64,000 bases of DNA from Buxus sempervirens. Its lineage: Eukaryota; Streptophyta; Magnoliopsida; Buxales; Buxaceae. The stretch's first letter is position 1. The number at the start of each line of letters is the position of its first letter. The position numbers were made by a program, and so were the translations under genes. This document shows, in pieces, positions 20,010-31,429 of this stretch. The notes below the pieces were generated by a model that saw only the letters and a program-made list of their open reading frames with translations, was not told the DNA's origin and ran no database searches. Location of the stretch: assembly GCA_947561395.2 (NCBI GenBank), contig OX387190.1:12518858-12582857 (forward strand), in the 5' to 3' direction.

Positions 20010-22470
20010 TGTAACACCCCAAACCCGGGTCAATGAAAAACCGACCTTGACCTGAATCTGGTTCATCTCTGCAACGCCCCAAATCCGGGTCAATGAAAAA
20101 CCAACCTTGACCCGAATCCGGTTCATCACTGTAGCAACCCGAATTCAACCCAACAACTGAATTCGAGATGCTACTGGCCCATATCAAATAATAATCAATA
20201 AATAACCAGACTGAAAAGTTAAATAATCCTTTATTCAATATGTATCAGAGTGCGGAAAAAATTATGGTGCGGAAGTATAGCCTAACATCATCATAAAATA
20301 AATAATCCAATCCAAGTCAACAAATTCAAGTCTGGTGTAAAAAGGTACTAAACTCTCAATCTCTCAGATACATCAAAATCAAATATAAAAGGATAAACTA
20401 TCAAATACTCCATAAAAATATCATATGTCCTCAACCTCAAATCAATTTGGGTAGAAATAATCCTCTGAAGAATAGCCCACAAGATCACTCTAGAAATCAC
20501 CACTATGATCCCCTCTCGCGTATCAGTTGAAAAATAACATAAGGAAGTAGGGTGAGATACGAATATCCTAGTAGACAACACATGCATGCTATAAACAGCT
20601 CATAATCAATAAAATAGATTTTATGCACGTATAAGCAGTCTTGAGTAAACAAGCTTGTATAAACATTCATCTCGTTCATGGAATACAAATCAGCATGTAA
20701 AACAGTTTAGTATTTGAGAACAAATAAAGTATATCAAGATCATGATTAATAAATCAATAATAGAATTCAATATAAGTCCGGGATGTACTAAACAGTCACA
20801 TCCAACCATAGAATCCAATACATGCATCCCGCATGTGAACAACATCAGAAATAAGTGTTTGTGATCTCAGTATCATTGTAGGACTCACAAAGAAAGATAC
20901 ACGTTTGAGATGACTCTCAACCATATGCTATACCACCGTGCGGCTTATGGGCGACGCTACTAATAATACTCAAACTCGTGAAGATCACCTTAGATAAAAG
21001 CTGTAGTCATCGACTTATTGCACACGAACTCAACCGAGTTGGCAAGTACCACCAGCATGCAGCACCAGAATCAATACATGGAGATGGTCGCTTATCCACA
21101 TGTACAGGGAATCATCAGCGGAGCACCGGGGTGTCCCTCCAAACATAGGATCCTCCAGAGCAAACCAACTTGCAAAGGAAGCGCGTTCGCAACAAGGAGT
21201 ATCCCAACCCAAATGAAATATCCCTTAGCTATCTAGCCAAAACTATGGATCCATAACAAGCTATGGCCACTAGACACCAACAATCCCTAAGGACTCAATT
21301 TACTGTAAGTAATAGTGCCTAGCGAAATATAATGGTTATATATACAATTTCCTTCCTTATTGGGTTAACTGTATTAAAAATATGATCTGGAAATCCTGTA
21401 TATCACACTCTAGTTACAAGTAGAAATTTACATGCCACTTAATTAATTATCTCAAGTTTACAAGTTCAGTTCTTTCAAAACTTGGGTTTCTCACAATTTA
21501 CAAAGCTTGGCTACTAATTACCCTAAATACCTTCCTATTTTTATTCTTTTGTAAAACAGGGAATTGGTAATTTATTTTGGTCTTAAAACAACTTAATTAA
21601 AGGTTAAAATTGATTAAAAATAGTTTAGAATTGAATCAGGATTTGAAAATATGAAATTCTGCATTTTCTGCACAGAGCACTCAGGATCGCTCAGTTGGTC
21701 TAGGGTAGGCAGTAGTTCAAAATCGGTCGCCGACGATAAGTCATCAAGCGGTCTCGGGCAGTTTGTTTTTTTCAATGAGCGCCTGGAAGCGCCGAGGATC
21801 GCTGAGCACAGTAAGCTCGGCGGTCTCCCAAAAACGAACAAAAAGTGTTTCAAAACTTTATTTTTCACGTCCAAGATCATTCTAACATACTTATAATATT
21901 TTTATCAAACTAAATACATGATTATATAAAACAAAACATGCAATGGAGATTAATCAATCGTGAAACACAAATCCAACGTAAAAACCAGTGTTGCCTACCT
22001 CTATGCGACTGTTCTCCTCTTCTTCTCTTCTGAACAACGATGAACACAATCCCAAGAAACGTTCAGAAGACCAAGAATCAACACCACGCTCTCCCTCTCT
22101 TCTTCTTCTCTTCTCCTCCTTGTCGGCCTCAATTTCGGTCGCTCACAGTCGTGAGTTTTCTTGCAGCTATTGAATACGAGCAAGTATGTCAACCGTATGT
22201 CTCTAGGGTATTAGACTTGTTTATATACTCTCGTATCCCATGCAACACATGTGTATCAAACTCCACACATTGCCCAATCAAAACACAGCTTATTTAAAAT
22301 ATCACCCTTACCTTGATATTTCTCGATCAGACGGTCGGATCTGCGCCCAACTCTAGATCTCCACTAATTATAATATCACCTACATTAATACAATATTTCT
22401 ATCAATTATAATCCTCGGGAATATTAATTATTAATTTACTTTTATATTTAGGAAAATTCAGGGTCTTACA
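20010..22470 (-). repeat. 5' LTR of the gypsy element
   Basis: 2461 bp, TG...CA. It is almost identical to the 3' LTR over the R-U5 half. It carries more than 30 scattered differences, mainly C/T and G/A, in the U3 half (21640-22470). At 20010-20130 its outer end is expanded by a tandem duplication of about 60 bp (TGTAACACCCC, TGCAACGCCCC, then TGTAGCAACCC), absent from the 3' LTR. Confidence 0.96.
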
Positions 22471-22475
22471 AAGTT
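22471..22475. repeat. Target site duplication AAGTT (right copy)
   Basis: Matches 10538-10542 exactly. Confidence 0.95.
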
Positions 22476-22609
22476 GCCAAATAAGGCCCTATCTTTCGTA
22501 TTTATGGGCTTTGAGTGCGCTTTTTGAGTTGTCACCCTTCTAGTTGTCACTAGGCATGTGCGGTTTCACACGCCCACCAAATCAGTGTTGTGTGACCTTT
22601 GGCGCATAG
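22476..22609. other. Short spacer between gypsy element and S8
   Basis: Pre-insertion DNA joining 9810-10537 with 25130 onward. It has no recognisable gene. Confidence 0.5.
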
Positions 22610-23350
22610 GCCTATGTGCACACCTAAATTTGACCTAGATCGCACACGAGGCCGCACGTGAGTTCGTGCGTGCCTCGGAACATTCGGAGTCACCACTGCC
22701 TGAGAGGTGCAGGTAGACACGGTGATTGCCCTATCCGGGTCTAAGTCTGGTCTGCGGCTTTTCAGAGTTCTAGCTAAGTCCTCGGTTACATCCGGGGAAG
22801 TCCGAAGACACCCCGGCCCGCCCCGTCGATTTGACGGGTCCCTCGGGTCTCCCTGGTTTTGAGTTAGTTTCAACCTTCCTAGGTCAGCATGCCACTTTGT
22901 TTAGTCTGGCGGGACCCTCTAGTGGTGTGGGCCCCTTTTTATTTTATTTTATTTTATCTTTTATTTAGATGATATGGGCCGGATATGGGTCCCGTTGGAA
23001 GACCGTGGGTTGCCAAGGTTGGGCTTGGGGCCCAGTAGGGTTATTGGGTAACCCTATTAGATTATTTAAGCAATTAAGCATTATTAAAGCCTACTGGGTT
23101 TGGATTTGGCCCAATAGTATTTAAGCAAATGGCCTTGGGCCCGTTTGTTGAAGAATGGGCTTGGTTTAGGCCAGTCGGAATATGGGCCACACATGTGGGC
23201 CCAGGGTATCTTGGTGGGCCCGTCTAGGCCCACAGTCTATCAATGGGCTAAAAATAGCCCAAACAACTGTATTGGGTCGGGTCAGGCCTGTTTAGGTCGG
23301 AATGGATCCCACTAGGCCGAAAAAATTGGTTTTTTAAGTTATATTTACAA

Positions 23351-23463
23351 TTGCCCGTATTTGCTATGCGGGCTAGCCTTGCCCGTAAATGCAATACGGG
23401 TTAGGCTTGCCCGTATAGCAAATACGAGCACACCCAACCTGTATTGCAAATACGGGCACTGCC
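23351..23463. repeat. Palindromic array A of S8 (GCCCGTAT words)
   Basis: About four inverted pairs of GCCCGTAT...ATACGGGC with small variants. Confidence 0.85.
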
Positions 23464-24315
23464 TGATTTGCATTTTTTTGCTCCGATTCTGACCAGGATC
23501 ACTTTGATTGCCTCCTTGGGGTGTCCGAATGTTCCCCAGAAATTTCTAGCTTCATTACAGAAGCTTACAAGCCATGCTTTTGGCTTCAAGTACACTCTTT
23601 CTCTTCTTTCATTGTCCTATAATGGAAGGAGCTCCCATGTCTTTGATATCAACCTTGAGTTGGTCCTTGGCATGCATGTTGGTAGGATTTCTTGAGAAAG
23701 GAAGGAGGGGGATGAGTTAAGGGTACATTTAGATTGTATGAAGGGGAAAAACCCCCCTTTTATTTGTAAATTAAATCAACTAGTTAACACCATGTTAGTT
23801 TATGCATTCATGTTTGGTTTAATAAGGCTACTCTCTCTTCTTTTTCTCCATAGAGATACCCATTTTCACGAGGTTCTCATGACATGCAACAAATAGATCA
23901 AACAAGTTAGTGGCAATATAAGAAAACAAGAAGAATTAGAATGTAGTTAAATAAAGAAATTCACATAAATGATAAAAGAGAATTTATTAAAAGAGTTACC
24001 CCACTACTACCTCCTTAATTTGGTTAAGTCGTGATTCTTGGAGAATTCCGGCAGCACTTTCGCGTCTCCTTGAATTTCCAAATTTGGTTTTGAAAAGAGG
24101 TTTGTTGGGTTCTTATGATAAAAGGGTAAAAGGGCAGAGTTTGGGCAAGGTTTGGGCTTACCAGGGGTATTTTGAGTATTCTGGTGTTTGGGTATTAAGA
24201 GAGACAGGGTTTGGGTAGAGTTTCGGCGTGGAAATGCTGAAGAAGGAGAGGGAGAGGGCCTAAGAGGTTGGCTTGTTTGAATGGGGGGCTGGCCTCTCTA
24301 TTTATAGGACAAAAA

Positions 24316-24564
24316 TTCGTGCCCATATTTGAAATGCGGGCATGCCTTGCCCGTATTTCAAATGCGGGCATGCCTTGCCCGTATTTCAAATGCGGGCAAA
24401 AAACGCACATTTCCAAATCTCGCTGAATCGGACGTATGGGACACGTGTCTCACCGTACAGTGACGCACGTCCTCTTCTAAAAGCTTGCCCGTATTTCAAA
24501 TACGGGCATGCCCTGCCCGTATTTCAAATACGGGCATGCCCTGCCCGTATTTCAAATACGGGCG
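24316..24564. repeat. Palindromic array B of S8 (GCCCGTATTTCAAATACGGG)
   Basis: Six near-perfect 21-bp palindromes with GCCCGTAT and ATGCGGGC/ATACGGGC arms, in two clusters, directly upstream of the TATA box in minus sense. The word matches array A of the same LTR. Confidence 0.92.
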
Positions 24565-25129
24565 AGCACGTTTTTAAAATGTTTGGATTTCAAACCATTA
24601 TTTAATTTGATTTTTTATAAAGATTTTATTCGATTTCTTTGATTATTTTATTATAAAACGAGATTCTTTGATTAAAATATTATTTAAAATATTAACAAAT
24701 TCCTTTATTTTATTTATTTTATTGGTTTATTCTGTTTTCTGCTGCCCTTTTGCCACATGGACAGTTTTTCTGAAACTTCAACTGCCCATAACTTCTTTGT
24801 CCAGTGTCCGATTTCAGCAAACTTAGTGTCCTTGGAATCGGCTCAGAACCCTCTATCCATTGGGGTCAATTTGGGCAGTCAAATTGGGGTCGAGCAAAAA
24901 GTCAACTTTTCACTCCCCAAAAGTTTTACCGACTCATAACTTTCTCATCTGGACTCCGATTCCAGCAAACTCAGTTGCGTTGGAATCGTGTCGAAATGCT
25001 CTTTTCAATGAGATGAAGTTTGATGGCCAAATTCACTTGAATAAAAAAGTCAATTTTTTGACCCCCTCAAGGTTTGACTTTTCATTTTTCTTCATTTTAG
25101 GGGTGCAAAAATCAAGTGTCTACAGCCTA

Positions 25130-26300
25130 CGCCAGTCTGCACCCATTTAAGCACCCTTTTTGTGGCTTTTTACTCTATATGTATACATATACACACACAA
25201 AAATGTGTAGTTGCCAATACCACCCTCCCTTTTGTTCTTTGGTGTGACAGGCTGTGCAAATCGTACTTGGACCACTTGCAACCTGCATGGCCCGAAGGCC
25301 ATTTTGTCAATTTTTTTCAATTTTATTTAATCATATTCAAAACCTAAAAATCCAGAAAATTTTAGGGACCATAATTTTACAAAATTACTCAATCTTTCAT
25401 GATAAATTCTATCACAAGCTATAAATTTGGCATTAAGGAAAAATCAACTAGTAAGTTTATCTCAACACAGTTAAATGAAATTAAATCAAGAAATCTAATT
25501 GGAGATTATTGAAATCTCACAGCCCTATACATAAGATGCCTTTCAAACTTTTAGGCATAAATTAATTACAACCTATCATAAAATCCCTACTATAATATAT
25601 CAACAATAAACAATTACAACTAAAATAATAAGGCTATAAAATTACACATTTTCCCAGTCAATAAATATTAATCAAATAACTAATCAATTATTGATCAAAT
25701 AATAAAACCCTAACCCATTAAATTTGGAAATATTAAAAATCATTAAATAAACTTAATGTAGAAGGATTTTCAATATTTTCTGTGACAACTACTAATGTGT
25801 AATTTGATTTGTCCATCGAGGCACCGAGGCAGCTCCTTCTTCCCTATTCTCTTTTTGGTCCTTCATTTTCTCATTTCTTCTCCTTCTATATATACTGCAA
25901 CTATTTGAACCACTAAAAACAATCTCTGCAACTTTTTAAACCCTTCCCCTTATCCTTCCAGAAACTGTAATGGTGTTTTTTAATGTTGCTACAACGGTTT
26001 TCTTTAAACCATTGTAATGATTTTCTAAACGAATTGTTCTGATAAATGCATGGACATTGTGTGGATCCCCTATGATCCTGATGGGGATGTTGCACAAGGC
26101 CTGTGTGAAAGAAATGTTTAGAAACACCACTATCCATTTGATGCTATTTTTGCGGTGTTGGCTCTGTTCTATATGCAAGGAGTAGCGAAGCATATGGTGG
26201 AGGTATTTAGGGTGATAATCAACAGCAAAAGATAACTGGAGGTGATTGGAACAAGGAATATTAAAGGCAATATTTGAACTGAGTATAATATCAAATCAAG
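25130..26300. other. AT-rich spacer; possible old promoter near 25886
   Basis: No retroelement domain is seen. At 25780-25950 the DNA looks promoter-like (CT-rich, CTATATATAC near 25887), upstream of the decayed ERF-like fragment. The remaining stretch is AT-rich with only short chance ORFs. Confidence 0.3.
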
Positions 26301-26447
26301 CTCTCTTAAAAGCTATGAAGAATGCATGATTGCTATGAGAAAGATACATGTTGTATATTACGATTAGGACCCAAATGCAACTGATTCTTTGAGTGAAGAC
26401 GAGGAGATGAAGCTTAACAAAATGGGTCAATGGGCATATGTTTCTAG
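26300..26447 (+). pseudogene. Possible ERF/CRF transcription-factor remnant, 5' piece
   Basis: One frame reads MRKIHVVYYD, a stop, then DPNATDSLSEDEE. This resembles the N-terminal motif of cytokinin response factor / ERF proteins (MRKVRI..DPDATDSSSDE, from general knowledge). There is no AP2 domain. The copia element starts immediately after. A shifted frame beyond the copia (50945-51050) gives VLVIPSQSSIPETE, similar to the next conserved CRF segment. Both pieces are short, so this stays tentative. Confidence 0.35.
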
Positions 26448-26726
26448 TGTTGAGTATAATGCAGAACTGTAGTGGAGTTCAGTATTTAATTTCTACTATT
26501 TTCTCTGTTTTTATTTAATGTTTGAGTAGTTACTGAGATAACCTCTAGGTAGTTATAGCCATGTGAGTAGTCAGTGTCATGTGGAATGTGTTTTAAGTAA
26601 TTGTTTGTACAGTTACAAATCTGTAGAACTTTTTTCTTGCTTGAATGCAAGTAAATGTGTGTTCAGATTCTCTCAATCTAACAGTTGCAGAGATCTATTT
26701 TCAGCCTCCTGTAGATCACTTTTACA
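26448..26726 (+). repeat. 5' LTR of the copia element
   Basis: 279 bp, TGTTGAG...TTTTACA. Confidence 0.9.
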
Positions 26727-26728
26727 TC

Positions 26729-26741
26729 TGGTATCGGAGCC
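26729..26741 (+). promoter_or_regulatory. Primer binding site of the copia (TGGTATCGGAGCC)
   Basis: Two bases after the LTR. It is an initiator-Met tRNA complement with one A to G change relative to TGGTATCAGAGC. Confidence 0.88.
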
Positions 26742-26753
26742 TGGTGTTAGAAC

Positions 26754-27650
26754 ATGGCAAACAATGGCGGTGTTAATCCATCAAAGCACATGATTTCTTT
26801 CTTTCAAGGTAGCGGATATGACATTTGGAGTACAAAGATGAGAATCCTATTTCTCTCACAAGATTTGTGGGATCTAGTGAAGAAAGGTTATGTTGAAGAA
26901 TGTGTTTCAACAGAGGTTCTTAGAGACCTTCGATAGAAATATGCCAAAGCATTATTTTTCATTCAACAACCAGTGGATGAATCCATATTTCCAAGAATTT
27001 CAGCAGCCACAAAGTCTAAGGAGGCTTGGGATGCATTGCAAATAGTTATCAAGGCAATGCCAAGGTACTTACCATCAAACTTCAAACACTTCGTGGACAG
27101 TTTGAGAGTTTGTTTATGAAAGATAGTGACTCAATGCATAGTTATTTCTTTAATATGTTGGATGTTGTCAGTCAAATTAGAAATTGTGGTGTAGACTTAT
27201 CTGATCAATGAGTTGTTGAAAATATATGGAGGAGTTTGCCTATGAATTATGACCATGTTGTTGCTGCAATTGAAGAGTCCATAGATTTAAATGCATTAAC
27301 AGTAGATGAGTTACTTGGATCTCTTCAATTTCATTAAAGTAGGTTGAAAAGATATCAAGAAAATTCTGTTGAGAATGCATTTCATACCAAGTTAAACTTA
27401 TCAAAAGAAAAAGATGGTAATATTTCAAGTGAGTCAAGAAGAGGAGGCTCAACTAGTAGAGGCTATGGAGGACGTTATTTTAGAGGAAGGAGAGATGGTG
27501 GATGCTCAAGTGGTAGAGATTTCTACCAAATAAAGGCAATGACAGAGATGAAAATCAATACCAAATGGTTCAATGCCATGAATATCAAAAGTTTGGCCAC
27601 ATACAACGTTTTTGTAAAATAAATGAGAATCATGCGAAATTGGTTGAAGA
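26754..27650 (+). pseudogene. Copia gag, decayed
   Basis: The ATG at 26754 follows the primer site. MANNGGVNPSKHMISFFQG, GYDIWSTKMRILFLSQDLWDLV is the DUF4219/UBN2-type gag start. A stop falls at codon 61, and the frame is lost repeatedly afterwards. The zinc knuckle survives at about 27568 as VQCHEYQKFGHIQRFC, with the second Cys replaced by Tyr. Confidence 0.88.
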
Positions 27651-28089
27651 GAAAGAGGAAAACGAAAATCTATTTTTGGCTTGTGACAATGCTAGTGAGT
27701 TTTCTCCAGATATTTGGTATGTGGATAGTGGTTGCAGTAGCCATATGATAGGAAATTTAAAAGCCTTTTTCAATTTTGATAAATCTGTGACCAGCAAGGT
27801 GAAAATGGGTGATAAAAATATTCGTGAAGCACAAGGAAAAGGTATAGTGAAGATGAACTCATGTGGCATTGGCACGATTGAGAGTATGTTGTATGTTCCA
27901 GATTTGTATTCAAACTTGTTGAGTTTTGGACAGTTCTTGTTGGAAGGCCATTCTCTTGTCTTCAAAGACATGAAGTGTTGTGTATTTAAAGACAAGACTA
28001 TAAAGCACTTGTTGGCTGAAGTTCCAATGGCTAGAAACAAAATATTTCCTCTTAATGGGGGTGAAAATATTTCATGCATCATTGTTTAA
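27565..28089 (+). pseudogene. Copia protease
   Basis: An open frame of 174 codons runs from the zinc knuckle through the active site WYVDSGCSSHMIG to the segment before the integrase (FKDKTIKHLLAEVPM). Confidence 0.9.
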
Positions 28090-29153
28090 TGAGAATTGGC
28101 TTTAGCATCAAAGGTATGGACATCTAAACTTTAGAACTCTGGAACATTTATTTGAAAAGGATATGGTAAGTGGATTACCCCCGATTAAACATGCTGGTGG
28201 TATTTATGAAAGTTGTGTATTTGGAAAGCATCATAGAGATTCTTTTCCAAACATCAAAGCTTGGAGAGCTTCAAAACCACTTAAGCTATTATGTCCAGAT
28301 GTGTGTGGGCCCATGCAAACTCTTTCACTCAACAACAGTAAATAATTTGTTGTTTTTGTTGATGATTTTACTAGAATAACATGGGCCTACTTTGCCAAAG
28401 AAAAATCTGATGCCCTTCTTTTGTTCAAGAAATTTAAGAACTATGTTGAAAAACAAAGTGGATATTTTCTGAAAACATTAAAGACTGATAGGGGTGGTGA
28501 ATTTGTTTCAAAAGAATTTGATCATTTCAGTGAAGAATATGGGATTCATAGAAAGTTAACAGCAAGTTATACACCACAACAAAATGGTGTAGCTGAGTGA
28601 AAGAATAGAAGCTTGGTGGAGATGACAAAAGGCATGGTAAAAGGGAAGGACCTTCCTAACTCTTTTTGGGCTGAAGTTGTTCACACTACAACATATATAC
28701 AAAATTGAAGTCCCACTATATCCTTAAACAACATAACACCATTTGAAGCTTAGTATTGTTGGAAGCCAAAAGTAACTCATTTTAGAGTTTTTGGATGTAT
28801 TACTTATGTTCATATTCCATCTCAAAGAATAAAAAAAACTTGATGATAATAGTGCTAAAACTATATTTGTTGGTTATAGTATTGAAACTAAAGGCTACTG
28901 TTATTATGACCCACTTCCAAAGAAACTTATTATTAACCGAGATGTGAAGTTTGATGAGCATAAGGCTTGTAATTGGACTAATCAACTCCAACATACTCCA
29001 TAGGTAATCCAAGAGGAAGAAGAAACGTTAGGTGTTGATGATGCAAGTCGTTCCATACCCTTTCCTTCATCACCATGCACCTCTAGTCCTTTGTCTCCAT
29101 TTGAATCACTACCAATAAAAATGAAGTCAATGAGAGAGATATATTAGGCATGT
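28090..29153 (+). pseudogene. Copia GAG-pre-integrase and integrase
   Basis: C-x2-C/H-type pre-integrase region (ESCVFGKHHRDSFPN), then catalytic FVVFVDDFTR, LKTDRGGEFVSKEF and NGVAE followed by a TGA in place of the usual Arg, and the FRVFGCITYVHIP and FVGYSIETKGYCYYDP motifs. There are multiple stops. It is cut at 29158 by S1 within the linker before the RT. Confidence 0.9.
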
Positions 29154-29158
29154 GAAAG
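29154..29158. repeat. Target duplication of S1 (GAAAG / AAAAG)
   Basis: GAAAG here and AAAAG at 32624-32628, with one mismatch. Confidence 0.75.
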
Positions 29159-30654
29159 TGTAAAACCCCGAATTTTTTAATATAGTAATATAATAAATAA
29201 ATCTAAATATAGGATAATAAGTTAGATAAACCTGAAAAGAATTAAGGAATGAAGAATTAACCCAAGTATTGGAGGATTAGCAATATGTTCCAAGTATGTA
29301 TATATTATTAATTAAATACATGATAGTAATTACAAGTTATTGGGAATTGGAATAGTAATTAAATTAATTAGAAGATTAATTATAGATTTGACCTTAATTA
29401 ATAGTGATAGGAAAATTGAAGAATTAATTTAGAATAATTGGGAAAATAAGTAAAATGTGAAGTCTGGGAAAGATAGGTATTAATCCAAGTGTCTATTATA
29501 GCCAAGAATACTATAGAGAATAAATTTGGAAATTTTAGAAGAAATCAAATTGTTAGATATGAAATTATCAAGATAAGGGTATTTTGGTCAATTCCTAGTT
29601 AGCTAAATAATTAAATAGAATAATTAAATAATTATTAGGTTTAAGAAATTAAGTTAGACTTAAGTTGGGTTGATTTAAGTATAAATAGTGAAATTTATAG
29701 TTTAATAAGTGAGGAAAGGGCATATTAGTGATTATAGTTAATTAGGAACCTTAAGTTGAGGGACAAAAGAAGTTTTGGGGAGTTTTTGAAATATTAAAAA
29801 TAAGGGAAATAATTAGCATGAAAATTAGGAAAAAATAGAAGTTTCTCTTTTTTAGAATTAAAAGGAAAGTATTAGAAGGAGGAGTTGTGAAAGAATAGGA
29901 AAGCTTCTAAGTGAGATTAGGAAACCTAGTGGATTAGTTAAAAAGTTTCCTAAACCTATTAAGACTTCTATTTTGGGTGAGCCTATAAAAGGCAGGCTTT
30001 AAGGAGGAATTAGGGTTTCTTCTAATCATATTATATAAAGGAAAAAGAGGAGAAAAGAGGGCTCTCACGTTTGGGGAATATAGAGAGAGGAGTTGCAGAG
30101 AAGTCCGACCAGCAAACTTGAACGCCGATCTACAGAGATCCAGCCGTTGGATCGACCTCAAATTTGGAGGTTTAGTTCACAACTGATAGGATTTCAATCT
30201 GAACGGTGGAGATGGTGTTCCGATGTCTCTAGAGGGGTGCGATAATAACAGACTTCGGCTATACCTTGAGGAGAAGGGTTTTGCGTTTCGAGGCAAGTAG
30301 TAACACTCTGTTTCGTTTAATCGTTGCATGGTTTTAGGTTTAATCGAATTGGTATGATTTGAAATTATTGTATAATGCTTTGAGATGCAAAATCATATAT
30401 TTTATTTAATATATTTCGTGGGTTTCAATGATCATGGATATAGTGGAAGAACACCGTCAAGCATGCTTTTAAATGTCAATTTTATTGGGTTTCGATAAAG
30501 ATTTACTGTAAATCTAGGTTTTGATGTGTTTAGATTAACCTAGCATGTTTAGAGGTTGAGGATATATGATTTAGAAGTGGTTTGAATTTTTGGAATCATG
30601 TTTTAAAGAATTAAAAGAGAAGAATTACAAAAATTGGATTTCCAGAATTTGCCG

Positions 30655-30980
30655 CAATTGGGCGAGCGCCTACACGATCGCCTGGGCGATCTGGATGAGC
30701 GTCTCGCCTATGTATTTTTAGAAATATTTTAGATAGGTCGCCCAACCAGATCGCCTAAGCAATGGGGTTAAGTGACTGTTAAAAGATTCGATTTTAGATA
30801 GGTCGCCCAACCAAATCGCCTAAGCGATGGGGTTGAGCGACTGTTAAAGTTTTGATTTTGGGTAGGTCGCCCAGGGAATCACCCAAGCGCCCACCCTGAG
30901 CGTCCATCGGTTTTAATTTACGTTTTAAAAAGTATGGCCGCCCAACCAAATCCCCTGAGCGATGGGGTTGAGCGACCAAC
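30655..30980 (+). repeat. GCGATC/GAGCGCC hairpin module of S1
   Basis: Repeated GGTCGCCCAACCA...GCGATGGGGTTGAGCGAC units (period about 65 bp for two copies, then diverged) with internal inverted pairs. Confidence 0.8.
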
Positions 30981-31429
30981 ACTGAAACTTGGTTTCTCTT
31001 AAATTAAAGAATTATTCCAATACAAAATGATTTTTAAATCAATTTAAATATATGAACCAATAGATATTAAGTGTTTACAACTGTTTTCAATGATCTTTTG
31101 TATTAAAAACAATTTGAAGAGTGACTTAGGTTTGTTTGCAAAAAAACTTGTCTTACTTTGAAATAAAAGGATTTTGGGGACTATTTCACAATCTGATTTG
31201 AGTTCATTCTTACTCAGTAAAATATATTTTAAAGTACTTTGATTTCTGAACTTTAGAAGAACTTCACACCAAAAATATAATGAGAATTGGCAAAAGGTTT
31301 TGGATTATCAATTAAACATGAATAAACTACTTTATATGATTGTGAATTTATGCTCTTCCATGTACCATGGAATGATTTATATGCCATGATCGCAATGTAA
31401 GATTTGTTTACCATCTGCGGATGAGATTT

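Larger units (their letters stand above)
10543..22470 (-). mobile_element. Complete Ty3/gypsy chromovirus (Tekay/Del-like), degenerate
   Basis: This is an 11.9-kb element in minus orientation: 5' LTR 20010-22470, primer site, gag, protease, reverse transcriptase, RNase H, integrase with C-terminal chromodomain, polypurine tract and 3' LTR 10543-12946. The domain order PR-RT-RH-INT and the chromodomain put it in the chromoviruses, and long LTRs starting TGTAAGACCCC suggest Tekay/Del. The coding region has stops and frameshifts and is broken by solo LTR S0. The LTRs differ at only a few percent of sites, mostly transitions and mostly in the U3 half. It is probably non-functional now, and I cannot tell whether the damage preceded insertion. 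Confidence 0.97.
22615..25124 (-). mobile_element. S8: solo LTR of the TGTAGACAC family
   Basis: 2510 bp with exact GCCTA duplications (22610-22614 and 25125-25129). In minus sense it starts TGTAGACACTTGATTTTTGC and ends GGTGTGCACA. It has two copies of the GGACTCCGATTCCAGCAAAC module (about 24775-24860 and 24940-25020), palindromic array B (24316-24564), a TATA box (CTATAAATAG, about 24299-24309), a middle without domains, array A (23351-23463), GGGCC-rich DNA, a GTC-rich palindrome near 22825 and a GTGGTGACTCC tail. No proteins are encoded. Confidence 0.9.

Noticed and set aside
24316..24564. CRISPR-like array of 21-bp palindromes
   Set aside because: The repeats are adjacent palindromes without unique spacers, in a plant LTR. 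It is a promoter-side word array.
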